From NCBI GenBank assembly GCA_029780115.1, contig JAKOZG010000004.1:124001-188000 (forward strand): a stretch of 64,000 nt of DNA. Direction: 5' to 3'. Source of the DNA: Thermotogota bacterium (lineage in GTDB: Bacteria; Thermotogota; Thermotogae; Petrotogales; Petrotogaceae). The translations under genes and the position numbers were made by a program. Under the pieces are notes generated by a model. The model saw only the letters and a program-made list of their open reading frames with translations. It was not told the DNA's origin and made no database searches. Below are positions 46,353 through 55,638 of the stretch, piece after piece. Position 1 is the stretch's first letter. Each line of letters starts with the position of its first letter.

Positions 46353-47231
46353 TTATGCTTCAATATTTTTGCCAACTTTCATTTGGATAAAAGTTAAAGC
46401 AAATATCATTATGAATAGCACGAAAGCTATAGAAGAAGCATATCCCAATTTAAAAAATCTAAACCCTTGTCTATAAAGATACAAAACTATTGATAAAGTA
46501 GAATCTAAAGGTCCTCCACCCGTTAACATATAAGGTTCTTCAAATAATTGAAGATAACCTATAATAGTCATAACAGTTACAAAAAATATTGTTGGTCGTA
46601 GTGAAGGAATAGTTACATGTAAAAACTGTTGGAATCTTGAAGCTCCATCTAATTCAGCTGCTTCATATAAATAATCTGGAATGTTTTGCAAACCTGCTAT
46701 AAAAAGAATTATATTGTATCCAACTGCTTTCCACACTACAAGCATTATCACGGAAGGCATAGCCCATGCAGGATCACCTAGCCAATTTGGTCCTTTAATC
46801 CCTAATAATCCTAGAAACCAATTAATTAAACCGTAATCTGGATTCAGCATCCAAGACCATACAATAGCGATTGCGACGGTGTTTGTAATAGAAGGTAGAT
46901 AAAAACTAACTTTGAAGAAGTTCTTAAAATAAGTAGCTTCCCTGTTAATAAGAGCTGCAAAACTTAAAGCTAAAATTATTGTCAAAGGCATCGCAACTAC
47001 TAATGCATATAAAGTATTAAGTAATGCCCTCCAAAAAAGAGGATCTTTCATTAAATTAATATAATTCTGAAAACCTATAAAACTGGCGTTACTCCAATTG
47101 TATATAGCAAATACATTAAAATCAGTAAAGCTGAGAGTAAGAGAAACTATTATTGGTATTAACATAAAAATAAGCAGTAAAATTATTGAAGGACCTATAA
47201 AAGTAATTATTGCTTTTAACGGAGTTTTCAA
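46353..47231 (-). CDS. Sugar ABC transporter permease (MalF/UgpA type)
   Basis: The 292-residue protein has about six membrane spans and the EAA loop EAAELDGASRFQQFLHVTIPSLRP near residue 195. The first span and following FTDFNVFAIYNW periplasmic loop are typical for CUT1-family importers, which take up oligosaccharides. Paired with the next permease and the upstream binding protein. A terminator-like hairpin separates it from the binding-protein gene. Confidence 0.92.
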   Translation of the reverse strand: MKTPLKAIITFIGPSIILLLIFMLIPIIVSLTLSFTDFNVFAIYNWSNASFIGFQNYINLMKDPLFWRALLNTLYALVVAMPLTIILALSFAALINREATYFKNFFKVSFYLPSITNTVAIAIVWSWMLNPDYGLINWFLGLLGIKGPNWLGDPAWAMPSVIMLVVWKAVGYNIILFIAGLQNIPDYLYEAAELDGASRFQQFLHVTIPSLRPTIFFVTVMTIIGYLQLFEEPYMLTGGGPLDSTLSIVLYLYRQGFRFFKLGYASSIAFVLFIMIFALTFIQMKVGKNIEA

Positions 47232-47260
47232 TTTGATCTCTCCTTGCTCGTTTAATTTCC

Positions 47261-47295
47261 AAAAAACCCCTCTCCGCTTTTGAAAAGAGGGGTTT
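47261..47295 (-). terminator. Intercistronic attenuator between binding protein and permeases
   Basis: Minus-strand AAACCCCTCT and AGAGGGGTTT with a 12-base loop are followed by six T, eleven bases past the binding-protein stop. A partial terminator here would keep the binding protein in excess over the permeases. Confidence 0.75.
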
Positions 47296-47305
47296 AGATT
47301 ATATA

Positions 47306-48505
47306 TTACCTAAGTATCTTTTCGATATCTTTTTTCAGATCTTTAGCTGCTCCTTCGGGAGTTTTTCTACCATATATAGCTTCTTCAACTCGTCTATCTA
47401 TAGAGACAGAAATTTCTTGAAATTCTGGTCTATTTATCGGTGCCTTGGCATCGAACAATTGTTCACCAAAAAGTGCAATCATTGGATCAGCTTGTAATAT
47501 TGGGTTATTCCATGCTTCTATAGAAGCTGGAAGTGAATTTACTAATTGATACCACTTTACCTGTATATCCGGTCTTGAAAGAAATTCGATGAATTTCCAG
47601 GCTCCTTCTTTATTTTTTGAATCTTTGAATATTACCAGGTCGCTTCCTCCCATAAAAGAAGTTCTAGTTTTCTTTTTTGGCATCAAAGCAACATTCCATT
47701 TGCCCTCTATTTGAGGAATTTGTTCTCTGATCATACTTACCATCCAGGGACCAGAAAAAAACATAGGTGTATCTCCTGTAGCAAAATCTTGAAACAGATT
47801 TCCTCCTCCACCAAGAGGAGCAAGTTTTTCGGTAAAAAATCTTGTGTAGTATTCAAACGCTTCAACGAACTCTGGTTGATCTACGATCACATTTCCTTTA
47901 CTATCTAGTATATCTCCACCATTTTGCCAAACAAATGGTAATAGAATTTGGTAATTGTCTTGAGGCTGATATAAGGTTATACCATATTTACCTTTTTGAG
48001 CCAATTTTTTAGCAACATCATACAATTCATCCCAATCTTGTGGGGCATGATCGCATCCAACTTCTGATAATAAATCAGTCCTGTAATATAGTACTCTAGT
48101 ATCAACATACCAAGGAATGCCAAGGAGCTTTCCATCAACCTTTCCAGTTTCCCATGAACCTCTAAAGAAAGCTTCCTCTTTTACAATTTTTGAGTTTTTA
48201 ACATACGGATCAAGGTTTTCAAATGCTCCCATACTACCAAATGGAGCCATCCATGTAGTTCCCATCTGTGCTACATCAGGGACCTGTCTTCCAGCAATTC
48301 CAGTCAAAATTTTATCATATGCATTTGCCCAGGGAATAGCTTGTATATTAACTTCATACTCAGGATATTCTTCCATGAATAGTTGCGCTAACTTATCTAG
48401 ACTTTTCGCTTCTTCACCCATTGCCCAAATAGTTATTTTTGTTGTTCCAAAACCTAAGGCAACAATTAACACTAAAATACTAAAAATAGTGAATCTTTTT
48501 TTCAT
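47306..48505 (-). CDS. Extracellular sugar-binding protein of the CUT1 family
   Basis: The 399-residue protein starts with a signal peptide (KKRFTIFSILVLIVALGFG). Family pattern follows: LAQLFMEEYPEYEVNIQAIPW near residues 40-60, the linker DVAQMGTTWMAPF, and the carbohydrate-contacting SGPWMVS near 255. There is no lipobox Cys, so the protein is probably soluble in the periplasm-like space or toga, not lipidated. It lies after the GH144-like gene and before two permeases. Ligand is inferred to be a glucan oligosaccharide. Confidence 0.92.
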   Translation of the reverse strand: MKKRFTIFSILVLIVALGFGTTKITIWAMGEEAKSLDKLAQLFMEEYPEYEVNIQAIPWANAYDKILTGIAGRQVPDVAQMGTTWMAPFGSMGAFENLDPYVKNSKIVKEEAFFRGSWETGKVDGKLLGIPWYVDTRVLYYRTDLLSEVGCDHAPQDWDELYDVAKKLAQKGKYGITLYQPQDNYQILLPFVWQNGGDILDSKGNVIVDQPEFVEAFEYYTRFFTEKLAPLGGGGNLFQDFATGDTPMFFSGPWMVSMIREQIPQIEGKWNVALMPKKKTRTSFMGGSDLVIFKDSKNKEGAWKFIEFLSRPDIQVKWYQLVNSLPASIEAWNNPILQADPMIALFGEQLFDAKAPINRPEFQEISVSIDRRVEEAIYGRKTPEGAAKDLKKDIEKILR

Positions 48506-48650
48506 GCCATTCCACCTCCTAATAGTATTCTATTTAACTCACTTTAGGAATTCTTAAACTTGTGTTTTATCCAGACGAACTAGCCCTCCTCATTGGAAAT
48601 AATGGAGGCGTATATTGAGTTTTCTCAAAAATGATTTATTTTTCTTCTTA

Positions 48651-51600
48651 CTACTTTAATTCTATCATTCCCCAATTTTGTGGATTAGCCCAAATATCGG
48701 GTAGTGGGTTCCATGAAATGATATTTTCTCTAACGTATGCTCCAAGAGAAGCATCTTTTTTGTTCGAATTATGTATGGTATGGCTAAAACCCAGTTTGAG
48801 ATTTGGTTGGGGATTTGTTATTCCTAGATATTCAAAAGGATTCTTCAATTCTATTATGTATCCATAATCAGTTCTACTTGAAGCAACTTCGACGTTTGGT
48901 GCAGTTTTAGATATAGGTCCAGGATTAGAATCTTCATGTCTTACAGCCTGTACTTTTCCTTCTGTATCAAAGGGAAGAATAGCTATTTTAAATAATCCGG
49001 CATTAGAACCTGCTATGCTGGGATTTATGTAGAACTCAACAGAGTCTGTTCTGTAGTATCCGCCTACATCATCTGGAGAAATATTTATTACAACATACTC
49101 ATCATACACCTCTGCAGCAATATACAAGTTTTCGTCATCCCACGCAACTGAAAAATAACTATGTAATATTTGGGTTCTTTTATCAACAGGCTTAATACCA
49201 CCAGCAGGTACATTCATGTCTTCTGTTACTGCATATCTAGGAATATTTTCCCATTCGGTTAATTTGCCATCGATCTTTACGTTAGAAATTCTTGGAGCTT
49301 CTGCTAATTTTTCCTCTGCGCTTGTAAGAAGTCTCTTATACTCTTCAACGTACCAAGGGGTAACAGCGTAATCTGATAATTTGTCAATGAATCCTATTTC
49401 ATCCAACGCTTTTGGTACATTTTCATTACTCATAAACAGGTTCCATATCAAACCGGACCTATAATTTTCAATCATCAAAATTATATCTCCTTGATCTATT
49501 CCAATGTATTGATTAGAGAACCATACTTCATCAATATTAAAGGCACTATAAAAACCGTATTCTCCCCATACTAAAGCTCCGTACTTTGACAACATTCCTC
49601 TAATAGCATTGACAGAGAGATCGAAGGTAAAAGGTATTGACGATATAGAAGCGTATGGAGCAACTGTTCCATCATGGTTTCCTTCAGATGCACCGTAGGC
49701 TTTGTATCCTGCAGGGCCATCAGAGGCGCTTAAACCCCATATATCCATATCGTAGGTTCGATATTTAAACCTATTTTGAACAGCAAATAACCAATTATAT
49801 CTAGTTGCTGCTTCCGCATTATTAAAGTAGTTAGCGTATTTATCCTCTTTGTTTCTGAAATCTACCCAAATATTAGGATATTGATAGACAAACAAAGTTT
49901 CTTGGGGTAGATATATGTAAGTATCATTTTTAACTGGCCTGAATATTTTGTCCCACGATGCAGCAGGTATTGGGAAAGTTGGAGAACCGATTGCTAAAAC
50001 ATATGCAAGCAATCCTTCGTTAAATGAATCCCATCTTGCTCCCAAGAAACCCGCTTCGGGCTTCCAACCCATTGATAAAGTTTCTTCTCCATCTAACATC
50101 CACTGCCAATTTACATTTTCGTATAATTTGTTTGCAAGAGTTTCAACTTCTGTACCTTTGAAGTAGGCTCCTGATGTTAGGGCTCCAGCAACAAGTATTG
50201 CAGTATCTATTGAAGAGATCTCACTATTCAAAGCTCTTTTACCACTATTCATGTCTACAAAATGGTAGAAGAAACCATTTAATCCCTCTACCTTTCCTTC
50301 AACAAAAGTTTTTAACGTTGTTAATGCTCTTTCATAACCTTGTTCATAAGAAATCCAACCTCTTTCTATTCCAACTGGTATAGCAGAAAGTCCCATTCCT
50401 ACTGCTGCGATACTTGATGGTGAATCTTTTGTGCTTCTATCTTTTATCAAACCGTTTTGAGAGTTTGCTTCATTCCAAAAATACAAAAAAGCCCTTTTTT
50501 GTATTTCTTCTAGTAGTGGTTCATCTTCTAGAGTTAGTAAATTTTCTATTTCTTCTTTAATGGAAGCAGGAACAGCAGCTAAAAGCTCATCAATTGTTAG
50601 TTTTGTTAATTTTTCCACGTATATTCCATCAGCATAAAAAGGCTCAGTCAAAGGAACTTTTACATTGTTTTCATCGAAGCCAGCAAAAGCTAAATAGATC
50701 ATGTATTTGTTTTCTTCTTTTAAATTACTCATATCTCCTGCAATATTATAAGAAACTTTGTTCCATCCGTTACTGACAGGTGTTTCAGAAAAAACCCCAC
50801 CTACCCATTCCCAACCAGAGGTAATATCGGCCAAACCTAAAAAGAACATCGAAGGTTTTATTTTATTTTCTTTTGGTATATAAACATTAATGGTAACTTT
50901 GTTTCTTCCAGACCATAAGGATACTTTTTCTCCAGAAAGTTCTATGGCTATTTTTGTTTCTATTGCTTCTCCATTGGGGATGACTTTCATAGCATATAAG
51001 CCTTGCGCAGCTAAATCTTTGGCCAATTCAAACTTTGCTCCTGTATTATCGTTTCCAAAAGTATTTATTTCTTCTTGTGTGTCCATAGACCAAATATACA
51101 CTCTTTCAACCTCGGGTTCCTTAGAATCAAGAGCAATTAAGTTATCTACGTAGAAAGGATCTTTCATTGGAATGTTTGTTACTCCTTGAGTGTGAATAAA
51201 GGAAAAATATAGCATATATTTTCCTTCTGGATTTATGTCTCGCATTTTTTCGGATAATCTATATTCGATAACATTCCATCCATCTTTTGGTTCTGTTTCA
51301 GAGAATATTCCATCAACCCATTCCCAACCTTGACTAATATCAGCCATACCTAAGAAAAATCTGTTTGGTTTTAAAGATGAATCAGGATTAGTGTAAATAG
51401 CTAATTTTAGTATGTCATGTCCTTTCCACCTGTTTAATGTTTCTCCAGATAATTCAAATGCCATCTTTGTCTCAGCTGAATTTCCTGAAGGGATAACTAT
51501 TGTAGACAATTTTCCTTCATAGACAAACCTGCTGCTTAGTTCAAAAGATGTACCAGTATTATCATCGTTTAAACCGATGGTTGATTCAAAGTCATGTATT

Positions 51601-51671
51601 ATAACCTGTGGGAAAACAGCTAAACTGAAAAGTAACAACATAGTTACTAATAAAAACCTTTCCTTGTTCAT
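48651..51671 (-). CDS. Secreted multidomain GH144/PF10091-type glucanase
   Basis: The 1006-residue protein has a signal peptide (about 1-22). Two tandem related N-terminal domains (about 24-190 and 200-360) follow, each with DNTGT/AKFEL, FFLG(M/L)ADI.(Q/S)GWEWV and a DPFYVD or EPFYAD end. Next is a helical catalytic region (about 380-800) with SSIDTAILVAGAL, GWKPEAGFLGARWDSFNEGLLAYVL, GLSASDGPAGYKAYGA and DGTVAPYASISSIPF. That region fits the PF10091 'glucoamylase' family that includes GH144 endo-beta-1,2-glucanases. A C-terminal domain (about 810-1006) resembles CBM9, with KIDGKLTEWENIP and DSVEFYINP. Its neighbour, a GH94 phosphorylase, supports glucan breakdown. Linkage specificity is inferred. 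Confidence 0.82.
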   Translation of the reverse strand: MNKERFLLVTMLLLFSLAVFPQVIIHDFESTIGLNDDNTGTSFELSSRFVYEGKLSTIVIPSGNSAETKMAFELSGETLNRWKGHDILKLAIYTNPDSSLKPNRFFLGMADISQGWEWVDGIFSETEPKDGWNVIEYRLSEKMRDINPEGKYMLYFSFIHTQGVTNIPMKDPFYVDNLIALDSKEPEVERVYIWSMDTQEEINTFGNDNTGAKFELAKDLAAQGLYAMKVIPNGEAIETKIAIELSGEKVSLWSGRNKVTINVYIPKENKIKPSMFFLGLADITSGWEWVGGVFSETPVSNGWNKVSYNIAGDMSNLKEENKYMIYLAFAGFDENNVKVPLTEPFYADGIYVEKLTKLTIDELLAAVPASIKEEIENLLTLEDEPLLEEIQKRAFLYFWNEANSQNGLIKDRSTKDSPSSIAAVGMGLSAIPVGIERGWISYEQGYERALTTLKTFVEGKVEGLNGFFYHFVDMNSGKRALNSEISSIDTAILVAGALTSGAYFKGTEVETLANKLYENVNWQWMLDGEETLSMGWKPEAGFLGARWDSFNEGLLAYVLAIGSPTFPIPAASWDKIFRPVKNDTYIYLPQETLFVYQYPNIWVDFRNKEDKYANYFNNAEAATRYNWLFAVQNRFKYRTYDMDIWGLSASDGPAGYKAYGASEGNHDGTVAPYASISSIPFTFDLSVNAIRGMLSKYGALVWGEYGFYSAFNIDEVWFSNQYIGIDQGDIILMIENYRSGLIWNLFMSNENVPKALDEIGFIDKLSDYAVTPWYVEEYKRLLTSAEEKLAEAPRISNVKIDGKLTEWENIPRYAVTEDMNVPAGGIKPVDKRTQILHSYFSVAWDDENLYIAAEVYDEYVVINISPDDVGGYYRTDSVEFYINPSIAGSNAGLFKIAILPFDTEGKVQAVRHEDSNPGPISKTAPNVEVASSRTDYGYIIELKNPFEYLGITNPQPNLKLGFSHTIHNSNKKDASLGAYVRENIISWNPLPDIWANPQNWGMIELK

Positions 51672-51712
51672 ACATACAGACCTCCTTTATTGATTTTTAA
51701 TAAACCTATTTT

Positions 51713-54073
51713 TTAAAAATAAACCTCTACATTTAAAACTTCTTCTTTGAAATCTTGTGGATTTAAAATGTCACTTTCTAACTTTTTACCATTTACTAAA
51801 ATCTGTTTTTGATTTGATTTTTTATAGGTAATGTTTAAAATTTTTCCTCTGAAAAATCTCTTAACCATAACTTCATCCCATTCTTTCGGTAGCATTGGAT
51901 CTATACTCAAACCCTTCCAGTTTGCTTTTATACCTAAAATTCCTTCGATTCCCACAATGGTATACCATGCAGCAGAACCTGTGTACCAAGTCCAACCACC
52001 TCTTCCAAAGTAAGGAGAGTCAGGGCCATCTACATTGCCGGGAGTTACATAAGGTTCTACAAGATATTTTTCAGGATCCATGCCTCTATAGACTGGCATG
52101 AAGCTCTTATATATGTTGTAGGTATCTGGATCTTTCATTTTTGCTGCGGCTAAAATTGCCCAAGTCCCGGCGTGAGTATATAATCCCCCATTTTCTCTTA
52201 CACCTGGTGCGTATCTTGTTAAGTATCCTATTTCTGGATCGGGGGTTTTATACGCAGGTTGGAATAAAAGGGGACCATAATCTTTAAACAAAAATTTTTT
52301 GATAGATTGATATGCAATGTTTTTTCGCTCTTTATTTGCAGTATCGTTTATAATTGCCCAGGTCTGTGCATTTAAAAATATTTTCCCTTCCTCACAATTT
52401 TTGCTTCCCAATGGTTCACCATTATCTTTATAGGCTCTTATGTACCATTCTCCATCCCAAGCATATTTATTGATATTTTCTTTTAGTTTTTCAGCCTGTT
52501 TCAAAAATCTTGCCTCATTTTTTGGATCCCCCATTTTTTGGCATACGTATGAAAACTCTTGAAGTATTCCATAAAGGAAATGTCCTAGCCAGATACTTTC
52601 TCCTTTTCCTTCAGTTCCCACAGCATTCATTCCATCGTTCCAATCACCATCACCTATTAAAGGCAAGCCCCGATCACTTAATCTCTCTAGATTATAATTT
52701 ATAGCTTTAACACAGTGTTCGTATATCGTTGCCTCTCCACCATCTAAAAAGCTAACAATTTCTTCGAGAAATTCAAAATCATTTGTTTCTTTTAAATATC
52801 TAACAGTTACAAAAACAAGCCACAATCTGTTGTCAGATATATTATTTTTAAGACCGATTTCAGAAATAGGATGCCACCAATGCAGAACACTTCCATCACT
52901 ATATTGATGTGCAGCATGAAGTTTTATTTGATTTTTAGTTTTTTCAGGATCTATATATAAGAATATTTGGCTGTCTTGCAACTGATCTCTAAAACCATAT
53001 GCTCCCCCAGTTTGATAATAAGCAGTTCTACCCCATAATCTTCCAGAAATTGCTTGATACTTAAGCCATCTATTGATCAAAAAGTTGAAACCTTTATCAG
53101 GCGTTTCAACGGTCAATTTAGAAAACATTTCATCCCACATTTTTTTAACTTTTTCTAATTCATTGCTTACGTTTTTTTCATTTTGATATTTTTTAATTAG
53201 AGAAGTTAAATTTTCCTTTTCATCTGTTTTTTTAACTGCTCCCAGTAAAAATATTAAAGTTTTTTCCTCTCCTGGTTCTAGAGAAATCTCATTTTTTAAG
53301 CTCGCTATAGAATCTTCCCATTTTCCAAAGGTGTTAGATAATTTACCAGTTGAAACAGCTTGAGGATTAAATAGTGAATTGTATCTACCTAAAAAACTTT
53401 CTTTTGATCCTTCTGCTCCACTTACCTTTTCATTAACAGCATGAAAAGCTGTATATTCCCAACTTCTATTCCAATTTTGTCCTTTTTCATTAGGTATTTC
53501 CCACATTCTTTTTTCAGCAATAATGCAATTTAAATCACTTAAGAAGGAGGTTTCGATAAAGGTTTTGTGGAATTCTCGGTGCCAGTCAGGTGCCACACCG
53601 AGATTCCACTCTATATATGTAAAAGTAGATAATTTTCTTCTTTTTTTTGAATCATTTCTTACATTTAATAGCCATATCTCGATTGGCTCATCTTTTGCAA
53701 CAAACATTGTAAGTTCCGTTTCAATGTCGAAATATCTTGTTTCAAATATTGTATAGCCTTGTCCATGTCTTACTTTAAAATTTTGTGGCTTTTTACACAT
53801 GGGTTTCCAACTTGGAGACCAAATTTCTCCGCTTTCTTCATCTCTGATGTAAATATATTTTCCCCATTCATCTTTGATTAAATCTTGTTCCCATCGAGTA
53901 ATTCTATTTAGACTAGCGTGTGTTCTCCAACTATAACCAGAGCCTGCTTGAGATATTACAAAACCATAATCACCATTTGAAATTACATTGATCCAAGGTT
54001 TTGGAGTTTGAGGTGTTGTTATTATGTACTCCTTACCGTCAGAAGTGAAAAAACCATACTCTGTTTCAAACAC
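51713..54073 (-). CDS. GH94 glycoside phosphorylase
   Basis: The 786-residue cytoplasmic enzyme splits beta-glucosides with phosphate to give alpha-glucose 1-phosphate. The N-terminal beta-sandwich (about 1-270) starts with ITTPQTPKPWINVI. The alpha6/alpha6 barrel has YGFRDQLQDSQ near 365 and the catalytic acid Asp in GDGDWNDGMN near 475. WTWYTGSAAWY near 695 is part of the phosphate and sugar pocket. RDQLQD with HWWHP is the form I associate with the 1,2-beta-oligoglucan phosphorylase and cyclic-glucan-synthase branch, whereas cellobiose phosphorylases read FRDSNQD. It lacks the long N-terminal part of known SOGPs. GTG start with AGGAGG. A LacI operator lies upstream. Confidence 0.85.
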   Translation of the reverse strand: MFETEYGFFTSDGKEYIITTPQTPKPWINVISNGDYGFVISQAGSGYSWRTHASLNRITRWEQDLIKDEWGKYIYIRDEESGEIWSPSWKPMCKKPQNFKVRHGQGYTIFETRYFDIETELTMFVAKDEPIEIWLLNVRNDSKKRRKLSTFTYIEWNLGVAPDWHREFHKTFIETSFLSDLNCIIAEKRMWEIPNEKGQNWNRSWEYTAFHAVNEKVSGAEGSKESFLGRYNSLFNPQAVSTGKLSNTFGKWEDSIASLKNEISLEPGEEKTLIFLLGAVKKTDEKENLTSLIKKYQNEKNVSNELEKVKKMWDEMFSKLTVETPDKGFNFLINRWLKYQAISGRLWGRTAYYQTGGAYGFRDQLQDSQIFLYIDPEKTKNQIKLHAAHQYSDGSVLHWWHPISEIGLKNNISDNRLWLVFVTVRYLKETNDFEFLEEIVSFLDGGEATIYEHCVKAINYNLERLSDRGLPLIGDGDWNDGMNAVGTEGKGESIWLGHFLYGILQEFSYVCQKMGDPKNEARFLKQAEKLKENINKYAWDGEWYIRAYKDNGEPLGSKNCEEGKIFLNAQTWAIINDTANKERKNIAYQSIKKFLFKDYGPLLFQPAYKTPDPEIGYLTRYAPGVRENGGLYTHAGTWAILAAAKMKDPDTYNIYKSFMPVYRGMDPEKYLVEPYVTPGNVDGPDSPYFGRGGWTWYTGSAAWYTIVGIEGILGIKANWKGLSIDPMLPKEWDEVMVKRFFRGKILNITYKKSNQKQILVNGKKLESDILNPQDFKEEVLNVEVYF

Positions 54074-54104
54074 TTTTAGAACCTCCTATTCTTTTATTAG
54101 AAAT

Positions 54105-54122
54105 AACTTAAGCGGTTAAGTT
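54105..54122. promoter_or_regulatory. LacI-type operator in front of the GH94 phosphorylase gene
   Basis: AACTTAAGCGGTTAAGTT is a palindrome with perfect 7-base arms around a central GCGG. Its centre has the CpG common to LacI-family sites. It lies 32 bases upstream of the GH94 start, downstream of a possible TATTAT. Confidence 0.75.
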
Positions 54123-54143
54123 TCAAAACAAAAAATAATATAC

Positions 54144-55172
54144 CTACTTCAACGATTTACAAGAGCTTCTTTTAATTAGTTTAGTTTTTAACAAAAAGTT
54201 CTTTCGTTCAATATTTTCTCCGTTTATTAAACGTAGCAAAATTTCTGTAGCTTTTTTTCCCATTTCGTAAATCGGTTGCATCACAGTTGTCAAAGGAGGA
54301 TCTATTATTGAACTTGCTTCTATATTATCAAAACCTACAATGGATACATCTTCTGGGACTTTTAATCCTTTTTCTTTCAAAGCTCTTACTGCTCCAATAG
54401 CCATTTGGTCGTTTGAGGAAAAAATGGCCGTAAATTCTTCTCTTTTTTCAAGCAATCTTTTTGTTGCTTTGTAACCACCTTCCCTCGTAAAATCGCCTTT
54501 TTCAATGAGTAAGGGATTAAATTCAATCGAGTTTGCTGTTAAAGCTTTTAAAAATCCCATGAATCTAGCTTTTGAGTCCCAGGCTGCTTCATGACCCTCT
54601 AAAAAAGCTATTTTTTCATGTCCTAATGAAATGAGGTATTCGGTTGCTTCGAAAGCACCAGTTTCATTATCAACTACTACAGTATATATATCTTCGTCTT
54701 TGGTAGGATAATCAATGAACACGAAGGGAATACCCTCGTTTTTTAGAAAATCAACAAAATTATCTTTAATATAATAAGCCATGATGATAAGTCCGTCTAC
54801 CATACTACTGTTTATCAATCCTATAACGCGTCGTTCTTTTTCTTCTTCGCCATGAGTTGTATATAGATTTAATAGGTAATTATGCTTATTAGAAGTTTTT
54901 TCAACGCCTCTAATAATATTGGCATAGAACATATCAGAAACGTCTGGTATAACAAGACCTATAAAATGAGTTTTTTCACCTGCTAAGCCCCGTGCAGCAG
55001 AGTTTGGAACATAATTGCAATCTTCTATTATTTTTTTAATCTTTAGGCGAAGTTCTTCACTGACCCCAGGTTTGTCATTTAAGACATATGAAACAGTTGC
55101 TTTGGATACACCAGCTAATTTTGCAATATCTTCGATAGTTAATTTTGTATTCTTAGGTTTTTTTTGCGGCAC
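54144..55172 (-). CDS. LacI-family transcriptional regulator of the glucan operon
   Basis: The 342-residue product begins with the LacI helix-turn-helix (TIEDIAKLAGVSKATVSYVLN, about residues 10-30, with the hinge YVPNSAARGL near 55). A periplasmic-binding-like sugar sensor follows (FIGLVIPDVSDMFYANIIRG, SIVGFDNIEASSIIDPPLTT). GTG at 55172 is chosen over the frame to 55235 because GGAGG lies upstream. It is transcribed in the same direction as the glucan genes. Both its own promoter and that of the GH94 gene carry the same operator core, so it is likely an autorepressor lifted by a glucan oligosaccharide. Confidence 0.93.
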   Translation of the reverse strand: MPQKKPKNTKLTIEDIAKLAGVSKATVSYVLNDKPGVSEELRLKIKKIIEDCNYVPNSAARGLAGEKTHFIGLVIPDVSDMFYANIIRGVEKTSNKHNYLLNLYTTHGEEEKERRVIGLINSSMVDGLIIMAYYIKDNFVDFLKNEGIPFVFIDYPTKDEDIYTVVVDNETGAFEATEYLISLGHEKIAFLEGHEAAWDSKARFMGFLKALTANSIEFNPLLIEKGDFTREGGYKATKRLLEKREEFTAIFSSNDQMAIGAVRALKEKGLKVPEDVSIVGFDNIEASSIIDPPLTTVMQPIYEMGKKATEILLRLINGENIERKNFLLKTKLIKRSSCKSLK

Positions 55173-55206
55173 TTGGAGTCCTCCAATTTCAAAAATATTA
55201 TTTTTT

Positions 55207-55230
55207 CTTAACCGCTTCACTTTAATTATA
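55207..55230 (-). promoter_or_regulatory. LacI-type operator and -10 of lacI
   Basis: CTTAACCGCTTCACTT (55207-55222, plus strand) shares eleven identical bases (CTTAACCGCTT) with the complement of the GH94 operator. A minus-strand TATAAT (55225-55230) sits directly upstream, so the site covers the transcription start. Confidence 0.7.
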
Positions 55231-55638
55231 ATCATAATTATATAAAAATAAAAGTTTGATTAGAACCAATTAGAAGTAAATAAAGACAAATAAAATTGAT
55301 TATCTACAAAAAGCTGACATGATCTAATTAATAAAATATGAAGAAAAAGTGTGATAAAATTTTATTGTTCATAGCTAAAGTGATATAGACACTTTAGAAA
55401 TAGAAAAAATTTTAAAAATAAGATTTTGAATTTAAGCAGGTTCTGGGTAGTAGCCCCTTTCTTCTCCATCTTGTTAAAAATTAAATATAGATTGCATTGA
55501 TAGAATTTAAATTTGACCCAGTTTCAAGGTGAAGAAACATTGTTCGATGAAAAGAATAAATTCTATAATAATTAATAAAAATGATTCTTGTAATTTCAAG
55601 ATGCCTATGAAGCTATAATAAAAGGAGAGTATTTCAAA
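55231..55638. other. Intergenic stretch of about 400 bases between lacI and fumA
   Basis: Very AT-rich. It holds the start of the lacI promoter on one side and the fumAB promoter at 55540-55569 on the other. A more GC-rich patch at 55438-55470 (CAGGTTCTGGGTAGTAGCCCC) has no assigned role. No gene or RNA was recognised. Confidence 0.5.
55540..55569 (+). promoter_or_regulatory. Promoter for fumAB
   Basis: TTGTTC (55540-55545), eighteen bases, TATAAT (55564-55569). A second TATAAT at 55613-55618 lies too near the ribosome binding site to be the main promoter. Confidence 0.55.

Noticed and set aside
51713-54073. Calling the GH94 enzyme a cellobiose phosphorylase
   Set aside because: The N-terminus is similar, but the barrel has YGFRDQLQD and HWWHP, unlike the T. 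maritima cellobiose phosphorylase pattern as I recall it, and the neighbour is a PF10091 enzyme. Specificity is left open.
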